NCBI GenBank assembly: GCA_017555845.1
Contig: JAFZFO010000027.1
Coordinates: forward strand, 49,668 to 113,667
Direction: 5' to 3'
Length of the DNA: 64,000 nt
Origin: Bacteroidaceae bacterium
Lineage (GTDB): Bacteria; Bacteroidota; Bacteroidia; Bacteroidales; Bacteroidaceae
Positions 18,260 through 27,139 of this stretch are shown here, piece after piece. The notes below the pieces were generated by a model. That model did not search any database. It had not been told where the DNA came from and saw only the letters and a list, made by a program, of their open reading frames with translations. A program made the translations under genes and the position numbers. The first letter of the stretch is position 1. The number at the start of each line of letters is the position of its first letter.

Positions 18260-18315
18260 TTCCAGTTTATTTCCCGGGAGACCCGGACATTGCTACATAG
18301 TAGCAAAACATTTTG

Positions 18316-18323
18316 CAAAATTA
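18316..18323 (-). promoter_or_regulatory. Putative -7 box for the M60 protease gene
   Basis: TAATTTTG on the minus strand is a perfect TAnnTTTG, 76 bases before the ATG at 18239. There is no -33 TTTG at the expected spacing. Confidence 0.4.
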
Positions 18324-18486
18324 CTGCTTTTTCAACAAAAATTCACTATTTAAAAGTCTCATTTTTAAGGGTCTTACGGTTTCTGACAAAATAGAAATTC
18401 ACATTTTATAACTACATTTAACTATAAAAAGAAAAAGTGACAACAAAATGCGTAGATGCAGTATAATATTTTACAGAGATTATTCG

Positions 18487-18494
18487 TATCTTCG
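18487..18494 (+). promoter_or_regulatory. Putative -7 box for metY
   Basis: TATCTTCG (one base off TAnnTTTG) lies 32 bases before the metY ATG at 18527. The short leader leaves no room for a SAM riboswitch. Confidence 0.4.
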
Positions 18495-18526
18495 CAACAA
18501 ATGTAGAAAAAGAAAAACTTGATATT

Positions 18527-19810
18527 ATGACAAAGAAACTTAATACAGGCACACTTTGTGTGCAGGGCGGTTGGCAGCCCAAGAAGGGCGAGGCTCGCGT
18601 ATTGCCCATATTCCAGAGCACCACATTCAAATATGACACTAGCGAGCAGATGGCACGCCTGTTCGATCTTGAGGACAGCGGTTACTTCTACAGCCGTTTG
18701 CAGAACCCAACAGTTGATGCCGTGGGTGCAAAGATCAATGCGCTCGAAGGTGGTGTAGGCGCCGTGATGACATCATCGGGACAGGCGGCGAACTTCTACG
18801 CAATACTCAATATCTGCCAGGCCGGCGACCACTTTGTTTCGGCAACGACCATTTATGGTGGTACATACAACCTTTTTGCCGTTACACTGAAGAAGATGGG
18901 CATTGAAGTAACATTCGTTGATGCCGATGCACCAGCCGAGGAGATTGAGAAAGCGTTCCGCCCCAACACAAAAGCACTGTTCGGCGAGACAATCTCAAAC
19001 CCAAGCGTGAATGTGCTTGACATTGAGAAGTTCGCCGATATTGCCCACCGCAACGGTGTGCCTCTCATCATCGACAATACATTCGCCACACCTGTCAACT
19101 GCCGTCCTATCGAATGGGGTGCAGACATCGTGACACACTCTACCACAAAATACATGGATGGTCACGCTGTGGCTGTGGGTGGTTGTGTTATTGACAGCGG
19201 CAATTTCGATTGGGAAGCACAGCACGACAAGTTCACATGCCTTACCGAGCCCGATGACAGCTATCATGGCCTAATCTACACAAAGAACTTCGGCAAGGCT
19301 GCCTACATTACAAAAATGGTATCACAGGTAATGCGCGACCTTGGCGCAATGATGGCTCCAGAGAATGCATTCCTGCTCAATCTTGGATTGGAAACCTTGC
19401 ACCTGCGTATGCCACGTCACTGCGAGAATGCACAGAAGGTTGCCGAGTATCTTGAGCAACATCCAAAGGTAAAATGGGTAAACTACTGCGGATTGCCAAG
19501 CAGCAAATACTATACTCTTGCGCAGAAGTACCTGCCAAAGGGCGGTTGCGGTGTGATGGCATTTGCCGTTGAAGGCGACAAGGAGGATGCAATACGCTTC
19601 ATGGACAGCCTCAAGTTCATCGCCATCGTGACACACGTTGCCGATGCACGTTCATGCGTACTCAACCCGGCGAGCCACACTCATCGCCAGTTGAGCAACG
19701 AACAGCTCATAGAGGCCGGTATCGACCCCGACCTGATCCGTCTTTCAGTGGGCATTGAAGATGCTGAGGATATAATTGCCGACATTGAACAGGCTTTGCA
19801 GGCATTCTAA
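18527..19810 (+). CDS. metY: O-acetylhomoserine sulfhydrylase (PLP-dependent, MetY type)
   Basis: A 427-residue cytoplasmic enzyme of the Cys/Met metabolism PLP family. It would join O-acetylhomoserine with sulfide to give homocysteine, or act on a related sulfur donor. The PLP lysine is K208 in HSTTKYMDGH; other family marks are the start KLNTGTLCVQGGWQPKKGEAR, YSRLQNPTVDAVGAKINALEG, SSGQAANFYAILN and IVTHVADARSCVLNPASHTH. Length is typical for MetY rather than for the shorter MetB/MetC group. The next gene begins 9 bases after its stop, so the two may be co-transcribed. Confidence 0.95.
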   Translation: MTKKLNTGTLCVQGGWQPKKGEARVLPIFQSTTFKYDTSEQMARLFDLEDSGYFYSRLQNPTVDAVGAKINALEGGVGAVMTSSGQAANFYAILNICQAGDHFVSATTIYGGTYNLFAVTLKKMGIEVTFVDADAPAEEIEKAFRPNTKALFGETISNPSVNVLDIEKFADIAHRNGVPLIIDNTFATPVNCRPIEWGADIVTHSTTKYMDGHAVAVGGCVIDSGNFDWEAQHDKFTCLTEPDDSYHGLIYTKNFGKAAYITKMVSQVMRDLGAMMAPENAFLLNLGLETLHLRMPRHCENAQKVAEYLEQHPKVKWVNYCGLPSSKYYTLAQKYLPKGGCGVMAFAVEGDKEDAIRFMDSLKFIAIVTHVADARSCVLNPASHTHRQLSNEQLIEAGIDPDLIRLSVGIEDAEDIIADIEQALQAF

Positions 19811-19819
19811 AGAATCATC

Positions 19820-20467
19820 ATGAAGAGATTGCCATTACTTGCAGGAGCACTGATAATGTGCGGACAAGCCGTTGCAGGAGTTTTCCCGACAGCTGTACAA
19901 TCGGATTCCGTACGTACAAAACTTGAAATCAAGAAAGTTGACTTCAAGGATGATGCAACCCGCCCTGCAGCCAAGCCTGTTAACAAGGATGTCAAGCAGA
20001 ACGGCAAGGAGATGAAGGTCGACAAGCTGGACATCAAGGGAGATTTTGCACCAATCAACGACAAGCCTGCCGTCAGCGGAAACAAAAGCAATATCGACGA
20101 GATAAAGAATATGGCAAAGAGGAACAACAGCAAAGCCACCGAAGCAAAGACTACAAGGCCTGCTGTCAGCTACCCCACCTTCCCCGGTGGCAACATTGCT
20201 GTAAGGGAGTTTGTCAGAAAGAATCAGAGATATCCCGACGAGTGCAAGCGCGAGCGTCTGACAGGCCGTGTTGAGGTAATGATAGGCATTGCTCCCGACG
20301 GAACGCCACACAGCGCGACCATTTCAAAAAGCAGTGGTAACGTACACATGGACGCCGAGGCATTGCGCATAGCGGACCTGATGCCAAAATGGACACCGGC
20401 TGTTGAAAGCGACGACCCACAAGGCATCGATTATGTGATTTTTGTCAACTTCCGTCCCGGAAGGTAA
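19820..20467 (+). CDS. TonB C-terminal domain protein with signal peptide
   Basis: A 215-residue exported protein. Residues 1-19 form a cleavable-looking signal peptide (MKRLPLLAGALIMCGQAVA) rather than the usual uncleaved TonB anchor. A lysine- and aspartate-rich linker follows (about 30-115), and the C-terminal 90 residues are a TonB_C domain: YPTFPGGNIAVREFVRKNQ, RLTGRVEVMIGIAPDGTPHS, SGNVHMDAEALRIADLMPKW. Without an N-terminal inner-membrane helix it may not transduce energy itself; such proteins are common in Bacteroidales with unclear roles. It starts 9 bases after metY. Confidence 0.8.
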   Translation: MKRLPLLAGALIMCGQAVAGVFPTAVQSDSVRTKLEIKKVDFKDDATRPAAKPVNKDVKQNGKEMKVDKLDIKGDFAPINDKPAVSGNKSNIDEIKNMAKRNNSKATEAKTTRPAVSYPTFPGGNIAVREFVRKNQRYPDECKRERLTGRVEVMIGIAPDGTPHSATISKSSGNVHMDAEALRIADLMPKWTPAVESDDPQGIDYVIFVNFRPGR

Positions 20468-20500
20468 AAAAGGTGAAAGCGGAAAGGTGAAAGGTTAAAG
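20466..20500 (+). repeat. Purine-rich repeat module (copy behind TonB-C gene)
   Basis: Contains AGGTGAAAGCGGAAA at 20471-20485, the same 15-mer found at 47136-47150 and, on the minus strand, at 12802-12816. It begins right at the stop codon of the TonB-C gene. Confidence 0.6.
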
Positions 20501-20516
20501 CTGCGGTTAAGCGAGC

Positions 20517-20541
20517 AAAAGCCAAGTTTGCTTGAGCTTTT
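20517..20541 (+). repeat. Dispersed hairpin repeat, copy 1
   Basis: AAAAGC-CAAG-TTTG-CTTG-A-GCTTTT. It shares the CAAGTTTRCTTG core with copies at 47068, 51878 and 61641, and the flanks (GCGAG before, ACAGCTAGCGGCAGCAG after) align with the copy at 51878 over about 55 bases. Confidence 0.7.
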
Positions 20542-20634
20542 ACAGCTAGCGGCAGCAGATTCAACCGCTACCGCTAGCGAGTGAGTGAACATTCATTTTC
20601 AATCACAACAAGCGCAGCTACCCGATTTAAGCAC

Positions 20635-20675
20635 ATAATGAAAGCACGACGTTCAACACGTCGTGCTTTCATTAT
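20635..20675. terminator. Bidirectional hairpin terminator, 18-bp stem
   Basis: A perfect 18-bp stem (20635-20652 with 20658-20675) and loop TCAAC stand 14 bases beyond the sufE stop. It closes the seven-gene minus-strand block and could also stop plus-strand transcripts. Confidence 0.8.
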
Positions 20676-20678
20676 ATA

Positions 20679-20711
20679 CCTTTCCGTTTTCACCTTTCAC
20701 CTTTTGCTTTA
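20679..20711 (-). repeat. Purine-rich repeat module supplying the end of sufE
   Basis: On the minus strand it contains AAAGGTGAAAGGTGAAAACG. The last codons of sufE (KAKGER and the TGA stop at 20690) are read from this module. Confidence 0.55.
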
Positions 20712-21118
20712 AAGGCGAGAGCATAGAGCTTCATCTGCTTGATCATAGCCAGGAGTCCATTGCTTCTTGTCGGCGAAAGGTGTTCCTTGAGTCCTATAGC
20801 CTCAACAAAATATGGTTCGTTCTCCAGAATTTCATCCGGTGTGCGACCCGAATAGACCTTTATAAGCAACGATACGATACCCTTTACAATAAGCGCATCA
20901 CTCTCGGCACGGAAAAAGACCTTTCCATCAACGTAATCTGCCTGCAACCACACACGGCTCTGACAACCTTCGATGAGATTATTGTCGGTCTTGTACTCCT
21001 CGGGCAGCGCTTCCTGCTCGCCACCAAGATCTATAAGCAACTGATAACGGTCGAGCCAATCATCGAAATCATTGAACTCAACGATTATTTCATCCTGTAT
21101 ATCTTTTATTGTATCCAT
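20690..21118 (-). CDS. sufE: SufE family Fe-S cluster assembly protein
   Basis: A 142-residue cytoplasmic sulfur acceptor that stimulates the cysteine desulfurase SufS in Fe-S cluster building. The acceptor cysteine is C52 in NLIEGCQSRVWL, the family's signature. Length and the helical C terminus (LSPTRSNGLLAMIKQMKLYA) are typical. No suf operon genes adjoin it; instead it follows the M28 peptidase gene with a one-base overlap (TAATG at 21116-21120), so it should be translated by coupling. Its last codons come from a purine-rich repeat module. Confidence 0.93.
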   Translation of the reverse strand: MDTIKDIQDEIIVEFNDFDDWLDRYQLLIDLGGEQEALPEEYKTDNNLIEGCQSRVWLQADYVDGKVFFRAESDALIVKGIVSLLIKVYSGRTPDEILENEPYFVEAIGLKEHLSPTRSNGLLAMIKQMKLYALAFKAKGER

Positions 21119-22152
21119 TATTTCTCGTTATAAATTACCGTTAGCACTGTTTGACCGACAGCCTTGAGAGTCTCGGCATCAATCCAATCCATATCATCCT
21201 TCATTGTATGGTGGTGCTGTCCAAAGCCATTGGGGCTTTCGGGATCATAGTTTATTATATCAATACAGGGTATTCCTGCCGTACTGTTCACGTATAGGTG
21301 GTCATCGGTTATTGCTCCACCCTCTTCATCTACAAAGTAGGATGCATATCCGGCTTTTTTAGCCCATTTCCACACTTTACGCACTACACCCGGAGCAAAA
21401 TGGTTTGAGTAATACTCCTGATGGAATACAGAGTTTGGCGCTCCGACAATATCGAGCAGAATACCGTATCTTGGACTATAGCCTGTAGTATGGGGAAAGT
21501 ATGACCAATACTGCGAGCCCAAAGCCCATGAGTGCCTGTTTGATGAGTACTTCTCAACATCATTCTCATGCAATCCATAATCTTCAGCATCGAAAAGGAT
21601 GATATCGACACCCACTGTCGATGGCAGCATCGACAGCTGGCGGGCAATCTCAAGCAACACTCCCACTCCGCTGCCACCATCATTGGCACCTGGAAGTGGC
21701 TTGTAATGGTTTGCCTTGTCAGGGTCAGAATCGGCCCAGGGGCGTGTATCCCAATGCGCACAGAGCATAATACGCTCCTCTTTACTGGGCTGGAACTGAG
21801 CTATGATGTTACGTGCTTTCAGGAGATCGCCATTATAGGCCTTGAGCTCCATATCCTGTGTAAGCACCTCGGCACCATATGCCTGCAGCTTTGCAACAAG
21901 GTAATCGGCACATTTGCGATGGGTTACGGTTCCCGGAACACGAGGGCCGAAAGCTACCTGGCGGGCCACAAAGCTATATGCGCTGTCTGCATCGAATATA
22001 GGCACAATAGCGACAGGCTCCATAACGCTTTCGGCACTGCCTTGCGACAATGTCTCAACCGGAGCAGTCTTTGCACCCGCATCGCTTTTGGCAACGCCGC
22101 CGCAGTTTATGAACAGCAGCGTCATCAACAGCATATAAACCTTGTACATCAT
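21118..22152 (-). CDS. M28 family zinc peptidase / glutaminyl cyclase-like lipoprotein
   Basis: A 344-residue envelope protein with a lipoprotein-type signal (MMYKVYMLLMTLLFINCGG, Cys at about residue 17). The M28 zinc ligands appear in MLCAHWDTRP, PGANDGGSGVGVLLEIA, ILFDAEDYGLH and TDDHLYVNSTAGIPC. The arrangement (VAFGPRVPGTVTHRKCADYL near the start, W near the active site) matches bacterial glutaminyl-peptide cyclotransferase-like members, which form N-terminal pyroglutamate, so it may be a cyclase rather than a peptidase. Periplasmic pyroglutamate formation is linked to lipoprotein or secreted-protein maturation in this phylum. It begins 4 bases after cysS and overlaps sufE by one base. 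Confidence 0.87.
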   Translation of the reverse strand: MMYKVYMLLMTLLFINCGGVAKSDAGAKTAPVETLSQGSAESVMEPVAIVPIFDADSAYSFVARQVAFGPRVPGTVTHRKCADYLVAKLQAYGAEVLTQDMELKAYNGDLLKARNIIAQFQPSKEERIMLCAHWDTRPWADSDPDKANHYKPLPGANDGGSGVGVLLEIARQLSMLPSTVGVDIILFDAEDYGLHENDVEKYSSNRHSWALGSQYWSYFPHTTGYSPRYGILLDIVGAPNSVFHQEYYSNHFAPGVVRKVWKWAKKAGYASYFVDEEGGAITDDHLYVNSTAGIPCIDIINYDPESPNGFGQHHHTMKDDMDWIDAETLKAVGQTVLTVIYNEK

Positions 22153-22156
22153 AGGA

Positions 22157-23632
22157 TTATCGGTTTAATCTCCATGTTGCACCTTCCTTGCCGTCCTTGA
22201 TTTCAAAACCAAGTTCTGCAAGTTCATTGCGTATCTTGTCACTGGTAGCCCAGTCCTTGTTTGCCTTGGCAATCTGACGCTGCTGCAAGAGCATATCGAC
22301 AACCTTGCCGAATGCCTCCTCACGGGCACTGTTGGAACCCTGTTCCTCACGCAAACCAAGGATATCGAACGCAAAGAGATGGAATACCTCCTTCAACTCA
22401 GCCAGGTCGGCTTCGCTGATGGTTGCCTTCTTGTCGGCCAACTGGTTGATTGCGCGTGATGCATCAAAGAGATGAGAAATAACCTGTGCGGTATTCATGT
22501 CATCGTTCATTGCATCGTAGCACTTGTTGCGCAAATCCTTCACCTCGACAGTTGTTTCACCCGATGCCACAAGACCGCCAAGTGTCTTATATGCCTCAAG
22601 CAGACGCTGCATACCCTTTTCGGCAGCCTGCAATGCCTCGTTGCTGAAATCCACGGTGCTGCGATAGTGGGCCTGAAGTATGAAGAAACGGATTGTCATT
22701 GGCGTATAGGCCTGCGCCAACAGCTTATGCGAACCGTTGAAGAACTCATCGAGAGTAATGAAATTGCCCAATGACTTACCCATCTTTGTTCCGTTGATGG
22801 TTATCATGTTGTTGTGCATCCAGTACTTTACCACATGGTGTCCCATTGCAGCCATACCCTGTGCAATCTCACATTCGTGGTGAGGGAACACAAGGTCCAT
22901 ACCGCCACCATGTATATCGAACTGCTCGCCAAGGTATTTGCGGCCCATTGCAGTACACTCACAGTGCCAGCCGGGGAAACCATTGCTCCATGGCGATGGC
23001 CAGCGCATGATATGCTCAGGCTGCGCGCATTTCCACAATGCAAAATCGGCCGGATTGCGTTTCTCGTCCTGACCATCAAGTTCGCGTGTCGTGTTCAACA
23101 CATCATCAAGGTTACGGCCCGACAGGATACCATACTTGTGTGCCTTGTCATACTTGGCAACATCAAAATAGACTGAACCCTGGCTCTCATATGCGAAACC
23201 ATTGTCAAGAATCTCCTTTACAAGTTCAATCTGCTCGATGATGTGGCCCGAAGCATGTGGTTCAATACTTGGAGGCAACACGTTCAGGGCATCCATGACC
23301 TTATGATAATGTAAGGTGTACTGCTGTACAACCTCCATTGGCTCTATCTGCTCAAGGCGTGCCTTCTTTGCAATCTTGTCCTCGCCCTCATCGGCATCAT
23401 GCTCAAGATGGCCGACATCGGTAATGTTGCGCACATAGCGTACCTTGTAGCCAAGATTCTGCAGATAGCGGAACAGCACGTCGAAAGTTATCGCGGGACG
23501 TGCATGACCAAGATGGGCTGGGCCATAGACTGTGGGACCACATACGTAAAGTCCTACATTGGGAGCATTCAGCGGCTCAAACAGCTCTTTCTTACGAGAG
23601 AGCGTGTTGTATATCATGAATTTATTCTCCAT
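22157..23632 (-). CDS. cysS: Cysteinyl-tRNA synthetase
   Basis: A 491-residue class I synthetase that charges tRNA-Cys. Signature motifs: [18 protein letters not shown] with the zinc Cys and HIGH-type motif, the zinc site around [12 protein letters not shown] and [10 protein letters not shown], and the KMSKS loop as [11 protein letters not shown]. The DALR-type helical region and the small C-terminal domain complete it, at typical length. It lies inside the minus-strand block between the Ig-like lipoprotein and the M28 gene. Confidence 0.98.
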   Translation of the reverse strand: MENKFMIYNTLSRKKELFEPLNAPNVGLYVCGPTVYGPAHLGHARPAITFDVLFRYLQNLGYKVRYVRNITDVGHLEHDADEGEDKIAKKARLEQIEPMEVVQQYTLHYHKVMDALNVLPPSIEPHASGHIIEQIELVKEILDNGFAYESQGSVYFDVAKYDKAHKYGILSGRNLDDVLNTTRELDGQDEKRNPADFALWKCAQPEHIMRWPSPWSNGFPGWHCECTAMGRKYLGEQFDIHGGGMDLVFPHHECEIAQGMAAMGHHVVKYWMHNNMITINGTKMGKSLGNFITLDEFFNGSHKLLAQAYTPMTIRFFILQAHYRSTVDFSNEALQAAEKGMQRLLEAYKTLGGLVASGETTVEVKDLRNKCYDAMNDDMNTAQVISHLFDASRAINQLADKKATISEADLAELKEVFHLFAFDILGLREEQGSNSAREEAFGKVVDMLLQQRQIAKANKDWATSDKIRNELAELGFEIKDGKEGATWRLNR

Positions 23633-23673
23633 ATCTTTATATTTATATATTTAAAAATCAAAGGTTTATATTA

Positions 23674-25596
23674 TCATTTAAAATTTCGTGTCGCGTTGCG
23701 GTTCATCTTGCGGCGCTCCTTATCCGGTTTCTGCTTGGTAATGTCAAGCGGTTTCTGTTCGTTGAGCGGAGTGCCGATATCCCAATCGTCCTGGGTATAT
23801 TCAAAAAGTGCACGCAGGTCAAGGGCGTGATGGTAGTACGATACATGTTCGGGCTGTATTCCTTTCTCGAAATCGCCGGTATCCCATTTGCCGTTACTAT
23901 TGGCATCAAATATAAGACGCATATAGTATGTACCCGGTTTTATAAAATAGAAAGTACAATGTCCATTTTCGGTCTTTTGCTCCATCACGACATTTTCACG
24001 GGCATCAAGCAACTGCAGGATACCATTGTTGCGCACTCCGGCAATGTTGACATAAAGCACTGCATATTCATCGAGCGATTTGAAGGTCATCTCGCGCGTA
24101 AACTTTTCGGAGACACCGCCATACAATCCCTTGAAAGCAGCAGAATCGGCTGTTACCATATATGTCTCCTCAGGACGCCACTCGGCAAACATCTCATATC
24201 TGCGTATATTTGTACTGTCCTGACGGAATACCATGTCAACAGGAGTCCAAAGGGTATCGACCTTCAATGCCACAGAAATCTTTGAGGCATCAACAGAGAG
24301 CAACGGCTCTTCAAATGTGAACCTGCACACAGCATTCAAATCCATTGAATTGGAACCGCTGAAACGCACCGGGAGCACCTTTGTCTTTGGCACATAGACA
24401 GGTGGATTCTCCTCGTCATAATCGGGAGAATTCTTTGCCTTGCGCATGAAGTTCTTCATATCCTCCTCATGTTTCTTCTGCTGCTGTTTGAGCACAGCCT
24501 CCCAACGTCTTTTGGCAGAAACAAACAGTGTATCGTTCCTGTCAATGCTGTCACCGGCCTCATCAACAACCCTGTATGTAAGTTTCAGTGCGAGGGTGTC
24601 ATTACGGTATAGCATTGAATCCTTGAGCCAGTATACCAGTGTATCCATTCTTGCGCTTTTCTCAAGTATATACGCATCGGTAAGGTCAAAGTCAAGGCCT
24701 TCCAACCGGGGGAGCGTATTGTTTGGTGCAGCAAAGAACAGCGCAAGCTTGTTATGCTGGTCACGTGTCTGCTTCACCAGATATTGCGACATGAAATCCT
24801 CCTTGAATACGCGAAGTACAAGGTCATCGGGCATGAAGCGTGTATAGTTTATATAGCGAATAGTGTCAATGGTAACGCTGTCGCGCCATATGGTATCGGG
24901 ACGTACTGCCGGAGCTGCATGGGGTTCAATGACAGTGGGCAACCATGCTACAGCCTCGCTCTTCTGATCGAACAGGTAATTCTGGTTTGCATCGGACAAT
25001 GCATATACCCTGTATTTGCCCGGGGCAATACCCTTGATTGTAAAGCGGCCACGCGAATCGGTGCGGGAAACGCGCTCAAAAGGCAATTTGGTAAAGGCAC
25101 TGTCATCAAGACAAGAGTGCAGGCCTACAATCATTCCCTTGATGGGTTCAAGATCAGCTGCATTGAGCACGACACCCGACACAGCCAATGTATCGACTGC
25201 GTCTCCTGTAGAGAATACATAGGCGAAATTCTCATACGGATTACGCTCGTTGTTGTCAACAATCGCATTGCCAAAATCAACAGAATAGGTTGTGTTGGGC
25301 TTCAAAGTATCGAACAGCTCAACCATAATCTTCTTTCCGCTGTACTTGATTTCGGGCATCTGCAACTGTGGCGGAGAGACAACCACATTCTCGAAGGCAT
25401 TCTCCAATGTCACGTTCTCATCGAACTCCAGTGTTATCTTGGCAACCGAAACCCCGGTTGCATTGAGCACAGGAGTAGCCTTGAGAAGAACGGGCGGTTC
25501 CTCGTCGTATGGACCGCCGTCAGGCGTTCCAATGCTGGCACAGGCGACAAGAGCGAGAGCCAGCAACAGTGACATTGCATATTCCTTAAGTTTCAT
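23674..25596 (-). CDS. Lipoprotein with SbsA-type bacterial Ig-like domain
   Basis: A 640-residue lipoprotein (MKLKEYAMSLLLALALVAC, lipobox Cys 19). The mature N terminus (PPVLLKATPVLNATGVSV ... ITLEFDENVTLENAFENVVV) is an SbsA-like Ig domain; a carboxypeptidase-regulatory type beta sandwich follows (SRGRFTIKGIAPGKYRVYAL). A charged helical stretch (about 370-390) leads to further beta domains, and the last part reads YMRLIFDANSNGKWDTGDF, an EF-like DxNxNGxWD loop. The basic tail (QKPDKERRKMNRN) is unusual. This is a widespread, uncharacterised Bacteroidales envelope protein. The ATG at 25596 is preferred over a TTG at 25602; it lies 2 bases after the GH3 stop. Confidence 0.78.
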   Translation of the reverse strand: MKLKEYAMSLLLALALVACASIGTPDGGPYDEEPPVLLKATPVLNATGVSVAKITLEFDENVTLENAFENVVVSPPQLQMPEIKYSGKKIMVELFDTLKPNTTYSVDFGNAIVDNNERNPYENFAYVFSTGDAVDTLAVSGVVLNAADLEPIKGMIVGLHSCLDDSAFTKLPFERVSRTDSRGRFTIKGIAPGKYRVYALSDANQNYLFDQKSEAVAWLPTVIEPHAAPAVRPDTIWRDSVTIDTIRYINYTRFMPDDLVLRVFKEDFMSQYLVKQTRDQHNKLALFFAAPNNTLPRLEGLDFDLTDAYILEKSARMDTLVYWLKDSMLYRNDTLALKLTYRVVDEAGDSIDRNDTLFVSAKRRWEAVLKQQQKKHEEDMKNFMRKAKNSPDYDEENPPVYVPKTKVLPVRFSGSNSMDLNAVCRFTFEEPLLSVDASKISVALKVDTLWTPVDMVFRQDSTNIRRYEMFAEWRPEETYMVTADSAAFKGLYGGVSEKFTREMTFKSLDEYAVLYVNIAGVRNNGILQLLDARENVVMEQKTENGHCTFYFIKPGTYYMRLIFDANSNGKWDTGDFEKGIQPEHVSYYHHALDLRALFEYTQDDWDIGTPLNEQKPLDITKQKPDKERRKMNRNATRNFK

Positions 25597-25598
25597 TA

Positions 25599-27104
25599 TC
25601 AATTAATCTCCAAAAGCTCCTCAATATACTGACGGCTATTGCTCAGGCGTGGGACTTTGTGTTGTCCACCAAGTTTGCCCTTGCTTTTGAGCCAATCATT
25701 GAAAAGATTCTCACGTGCAACAACAATTTCAAGCTGTTGCATGGTCTTGTTCTTGTATCGTTTCGCCTCGTAGTCGGAATTTATCAGTTGCAGGGAGGAG
25801 TCGAGTATCTCGGCAAACACCTCCATTGAGGCCGGTTTTTCGGCAAATTCCACAAGCCACTGATGGCGACACTTTGCATCGGCATCCATGAACACCGGAG
25901 CAACTGTATAGTCTATGACCTTTGCGCCGGTCTCGCGACAGGCAATCTCCAGTCCCTTCTCGGCGTTCTCAACCATCAGCTCCTCGCCAAACGCATTGAT
26001 GAAATGCTTGGTCCTGCCCGAAATGACAAATTTATACGGGTCCTTGCTTGTAAAACGTACTGTGTCGCCTATCATATAGCGCCACAGACCGCACGATGTA
26101 GATATGAGCATTGCATAGTTCTTGCCGACCTCTACCTCCCACAAAGGCAATACCTGCGGATTAGGCGAGCCGAATTCTTCGAATGGTATGAACTCATAAA
26201 AGACATCATAGTCAATCATCAGCAACATCGCTGAGTCGAGCGGATCATTCTGTATACCGAAAAAGCCTTCGCTGGCATTGTATGTCTCGACATAGTTCAT
26301 ACTGCTGTTGCGTATAAGCTGACGGTACTGCTCACGATATGGGGTAAAAGCGACGCCACCATGAAAGAAGACCTCAAGATTTGGCCACACCTCATCGATA
26401 CTCTGCTTGCCTGTAATGTTGAGCATATGCTTGAGCACAGCCATCATCCACGATGGCACACCCGAAAGGTTCGTGACATCCTTGTTGCATGTACAACGGG
26501 CAATCCGGTCCATTTTTTCCTCGAAATCACCCAACAGGGCAATCTTTTTGTCCGGAACACGCAACATATTGACAATAGCGCTGCTGTTCTCGATAAGGAT
26601 GGCACTCAAATCACCGACAAGACTGTCCTGCAAGTTGTAGTTCGGCGAGTGGCTTCCACCAAGAATCAGAGCCTTTCCTGATAAAAGGCGGCTTTTAGGA
26701 TTGTTGGCAAGATAGGTGGCCACGACATCAAAGCCTCCTTTATAATGGACACGCTTCAAACCGGAAGATGTCACGGGAATGAACTTGCTCTTGTCATTGG
26801 TTGTTCCGGATGACTTTGCAAACCATCTGCAACAGCCCTTCCAAAGAACATCCTTTTCGCCATGGCGCATACGGTCGATGTCGCCTTTCAACGACTCATA
26901 GTCCTGGATGCCCACCAGCTTGGCAAACTGCTCGTATTGCCTTATATCGGAATAGCGATGCCTTATACCCCATTCAGTGCCCGCCGCTTCATTCACGAGA
27001 CGTCTCAGCACATCGCGTTGCAACTCCTCGGCCGCAGTGGCATATTTATCAATCTGCTTTATACGGCTGTTGGTAACCGGCTTTATGAATGGAGTAAGGT
27101 TCAT
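25599..27104 (-). CDS. GH3 auxin-responsive promoter family protein (acyl-acid amido synthetase-like)
   Basis: A 501-residue cytoplasmic protein of the GH3 fold, an ANL-type adenylating enzyme family. ATP-binding motif 1 appears as FAKSSGTTNDKSKFIPVTSS (about 90-110), and the later motif as YNASEGFFGIQ with YRYMIGDTVRF-like GLWRYMIGDTVRFTSKDPYK. Plant relatives join amino acids to jasmonate or auxin; bacterial substrates are unknown. Length is normal. It sits between dsbD and the Ig-like lipoprotein in the same transcript, a common arrangement whose meaning is not clear to me. Confidence 0.9.
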   Translation of the reverse strand: MNLTPFIKPVTNSRIKQIDKYATAAEELQRDVLRRLVNEAAGTEWGIRHRYSDIRQYEQFAKLVGIQDYESLKGDIDRMRHGEKDVLWKGCCRWFAKSSGTTNDKSKFIPVTSSGLKRVHYKGGFDVVATYLANNPKSRLLSGKALILGGSHSPNYNLQDSLVGDLSAILIENSSAIVNMLRVPDKKIALLGDFEEKMDRIARCTCNKDVTNLSGVPSWMMAVLKHMLNITGKQSIDEVWPNLEVFFHGGVAFTPYREQYRQLIRNSSMNYVETYNASEGFFGIQNDPLDSAMLLMIDYDVFYEFIPFEEFGSPNPQVLPLWEVEVGKNYAMLISTSCGLWRYMIGDTVRFTSKDPYKFVISGRTKHFINAFGEELMVENAEKGLEIACRETGAKVIDYTVAPVFMDADAKCRHQWLVEFAEKPASMEVFAEILDSSLQLINSDYEAKRYKNKTMQQLEIVVARENLFNDWLKSKGKLGGQHKVPRLSNSRQYIEELLEIN

Positions 27105-27139
27105 CGTCTATCACAACAATTTTACTGTAAAGTCAATTC

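Noticed and set aside
18240-18526. Possible SAM riboswitch before metY
   Set aside because: The likely promoter leaves a leader of only about 25-30 bases, and no SAM-I or SAM-II core is visible. A small CCGGG-AGA-CCCGG hairpin at 18274-18286 is too short.
24754-25572. A 272-codon plus-strand open frame opposite the Ig-like lipoprotein
   Set aside because: Antisense shadow, cysteine- and histidine-rich in a pattern expected from the opposite strand's codons.
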